Source: Tenacibaculum skagerrakense (lineage in GTDB: Bacteria > Bacteroidota > Bacteroidia > Flavobacteriales > Flavobacteriaceae). From it: a DNA stretch of 64,000 bases. This document shows positions 62,618 through 64,000 of this stretch, piece by piece. Within the stretch, counting starts at the first letter, position 1. Each line of letters begins with the position of its first letter. Under the pieces are notes generated by a model. It worked only from the letters and a program-made list of their open reading frames with translations. It did no database searches and was not told where the DNA came from. The stretch is from NCBI RefSeq assembly GCF_004345825.1, contig NZ_SLXM01000002.1:124001-188000 (forward strand). Direction: 5' to 3'. The position numbers and the translations under genes were made by a program.

Positions 62618-62980
62618 TTAGTTTAATAAAATTAACAAGAAGGCTATGATTGCAGGTAAACCTTGCACAAAAAATATTTTCTTGCTGGCAGTTATAGCTC
62701 CATAAATTCCTGCTACTGCAACACAACCTAAGAAAAATAGCGCAACATTAGCTTTCCATTCTGTATTCTCGATAAAAAAAGTCCAAATTAATCCTGCAGC
62801 TAAAAAGCCATTATACAAACCTTGATTTGCAGCTAATGTTTTAGTTTTTGGAAATAAATCGGCAGGAAAATGTCTAAAAACCTTTCTTCCTCTAGTTTCC
62901 CATGCAAACATTTCAAACCATAAAATATATAAGTGAAATATAGCGATGATTCCGATAAGTACTTTTATAAGTAGTTCCAT
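62618..62980 (-). CDS. DUF1304 membrane protein
   Basis: 120 residues with four membrane segments. IFHLYILWFEMFAWETRGRKVF and NQGLYNGFLAAGL are the DUF1304 signature. Function unknown. Single gene, downstream of the M28 terminator. Confidence 0.88.
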   Translation of the reverse strand: MELLIKVLIGIIAIFHLYILWFEMFAWETRGRKVFRHFPADLFPKTKTLAANQGLYNGFLAAGLIWTFFIENTEWKANVALFFLGCVAVAGIYGAITASKKIFFVQGLPAIIAFLLILLN

Positions 62981-63004
62981 AAGTTGATTAGTTTACCTTA
63001 AAAA

Positions 63005-63032
63005 TAAAAAAAACTCGCAATTAAGCGAGTTT
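63005..63032 (-). terminator. Terminator after the M28 peptidase gene
   Basis: On the reverse strand AAACTCGC / GCGAGTTT with a 6-base loop runs into a T-rich tract. Confidence 0.85.
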
Positions 63033-63053
63033 TAAATATAAGTTTATAATTAT

Positions 63054-64000
63054 TTAGTTGGCTTTGTCAACTACAATACGGTTTTCTCTATTAGCAACTT
63101 CCCATGCTGTATAGAATACTAAACGTGTTCTGTTCTCTAATAATTCATAATTAATTTTATCAGGAGTATCAGTAGGTCTGTGGTAATCTGCGTGCGTTCC
63201 GTTAAAGTAAAAAATAATAGGAATGTTATGCTTAGCAAAGTTGTAATGATCTGAACGGTAATAAAAACGATTTGGGTCATTTTCATCATTGTACTTATAA
63301 TCTAAGTCGATGTTCATGTACTTTTTGTTTACATTTTCAGAAAGTTGATGTAATTCAGTACTTAATTTATCCGAACCAATTAAGTATACATAATTAGGAT
63401 TTCCTTTATGACGTGCATCTATTCTTCCAATCATATCGATGTTTAAATCAGTAACTGTGTTTGCTAATGGGAATATTGGATTTTCAGTATAATATTTTGA
63501 TCCTAATAATCCTTTTTCTTCACCTGTTACATGTAAAAATAAGATAGAACGTTTTGGCCCGTTTCCGTCATTAGCCGCCTTTTTAAAAGCTTGTGCAATT
63601 TCTAAAAGGGCAACCGTACCAGAACCATCATCGTCAGCTCCGTTATATACTTCCCCATTTTTAACACCTTCGTGATCTAAATGTGCTGAAATCACTACTA
63701 TTTCATCAGGTTTTTCAGTTCCTTTGATAAAAGCAACTACGTTTTCTGAGTCGTTTAACTTCATTCCTCTTCTATTGTTACTTAAATAAGAAGAAGGTAC
63801 TTTTTGGAAATAATCGCTGCCACCTAAAGGAGAAGCAATTCCTTCATTGATGTAAAAATCCTTTAAGTAGTTAACCGCTTTTTTTTGTCCAGCTTCACCA
63901 GTATTACGACCTTCAAATTCATCAGAAGCATAAACAAATAAATGCTTTCCTAAGTCTTTTGCTGTAATGGTTTCTGCGTAAGTTGTTGGGTTGTTATCTC
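63054..64000 (-). CDS. M28-family zinc aminopeptidase (5' end outside window)
   Basis: The frame stays open to the window edge, so about 315 C-terminal residues are visible and the start lies beyond 64000. The di-zinc site is present: VVISAHLDHEG, NGADDDGSGTVALLE, HVTGEEKGLLGSKYY, LNIDMIGR and RSDHYNFAKHNIPIIF. This is the pattern of exported M28 peptidases that release N-terminal amino acids. Upstream visible residues include KDLGKHLFVYASDEFEGRNT, typical of the region before the protease domain. No T9SS tail at the C-terminus. Confidence 0.93.
   Translation of the reverse strand, partial: DNNPTTYAETITAKDLGKHLFVYASDEFEGRNTGEAGQKKAVNYLKDFYINEGIASPLGGSDYFQKVPSSYLSNNRRGMKLNDSENVVAFIKGTEKPDEIVVISAHLDHEGVKNGEVYNGADDDGSGTVALLEIAQAFKKAANDGNGPKRSILFLHVTGEEKGLLGSKYYTENPIFPLANTVTDLNIDMIGRIDARHKGNPNYVYLIGSDKLSTELHQLSENVNKKYMNIDLDYKYNDENDPNRFYYRSDHYNFAKHNIPIIFYFNGTHADYHRPTDTPDKINYELLENRTRLVFYTAWEVANRENRIVVDKAN

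Noticed and set aside
1..64000. tRNA, rRNA, riboswitch or prophage genes
   Set aside because: The larger gaps were read for tRNA arms and common riboswitch cores and none were recognised; no phage or integrase proteins are present.

Overview
The window is a low-GC (about one-third G+C by eye), gene-dense piece of a Bacteroidota chromosome, almost certainly family Flavobacteriaceae (Tenacibaculum/Polaribacter-like; genus not resolvable from the sequence). Evidence: TAnnTTTG -7 promoter elements, no clear Shine-Dalgarno sequences, a type IX secretion (T9SS) type B sorting domain on three large exported proteins, families restricted to or typical of Bacteroidota (DUF4295, DUF3276, DUF5916, the long NusB, the TonB-system style small proteins), and menaquinone rather than ubiquinone genes.

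Layout. 0-5 kb: menaquinone genes menD (5' cut off by the window) and menB, split by a reverse-strand esterase-fold pseudoenzyme, then purU. 5-16 kb: an FAH-family hydrolase, two tandem paralogous membrane proteins, cinA, rpmB-rpmG-DUF4295-ftsY, three accessory exported proteins (unknown, M48 peptidase, amidase lipoprotein), rimO, a DUF4386 membrane protein and a Dph6-like PP-loop ligase. 17-27 kb: a reverse-strand block with a LOV-like PAS protein, M14 and S10 exported peptidases, a CPBP membrane protease, DUF3667, a LolD-type ATPase and the DUF5916 outer-membrane protein. 27-33 kb: sucC, an XRE/DUF2975 pair, two small secreted paralogs with matching palindromic promoter regions, and uvrB. 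33-42.5 kb: three tandem T9SS type B proteins. 42.7-50 kb: an ABC-2 transporter, a pRiA4b-ORF3-like protein, a second menaquinone cluster (thioesterase, alpha/beta hydrolase, menF), DUF3276 and an MsbA-like exporter. 50-64 kb: a leucine-dehydrogenase-type enzyme, nusB-DUF1573-yajC, ybbR-coaE, a two-component system, a Sua5-family protein overlapping a CREST hydrolase and a WYL regulator, a GyrI-like protein, a glycosyltransferase, a lone HsdR-N-domain protein, holA, two small DUF proteins and an M28 peptidase (5' cut off by the window).

Most remarkable region: the three tandem reverse-strand genes at 32942-42542. They carry unrelated N-terminal domains (beta-propeller, Ig-type adhesin, choice-of-anchor L) but end in a nearly identical 1.7 kb (about 573-residue) repeat-plus-sorting-domain cassette. 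The pattern of identities is a mosaic: the middle copy matches one neighbour exactly over 386 bp and the other over 163 bp. This points to ongoing gene conversion.

A second signal is regulatory. The two small secreted paralogs at 29645 and 30519 each have a perfect 12-bp palindrome with a TTGCAA core exactly 4 bp after a -7-like element. Other dyads overlap the leucine-dehydrogenase, thioesterase and GyrI-like promoters. No tRNA, rRNA, CRISPR array, transposase or prophage gene was found.
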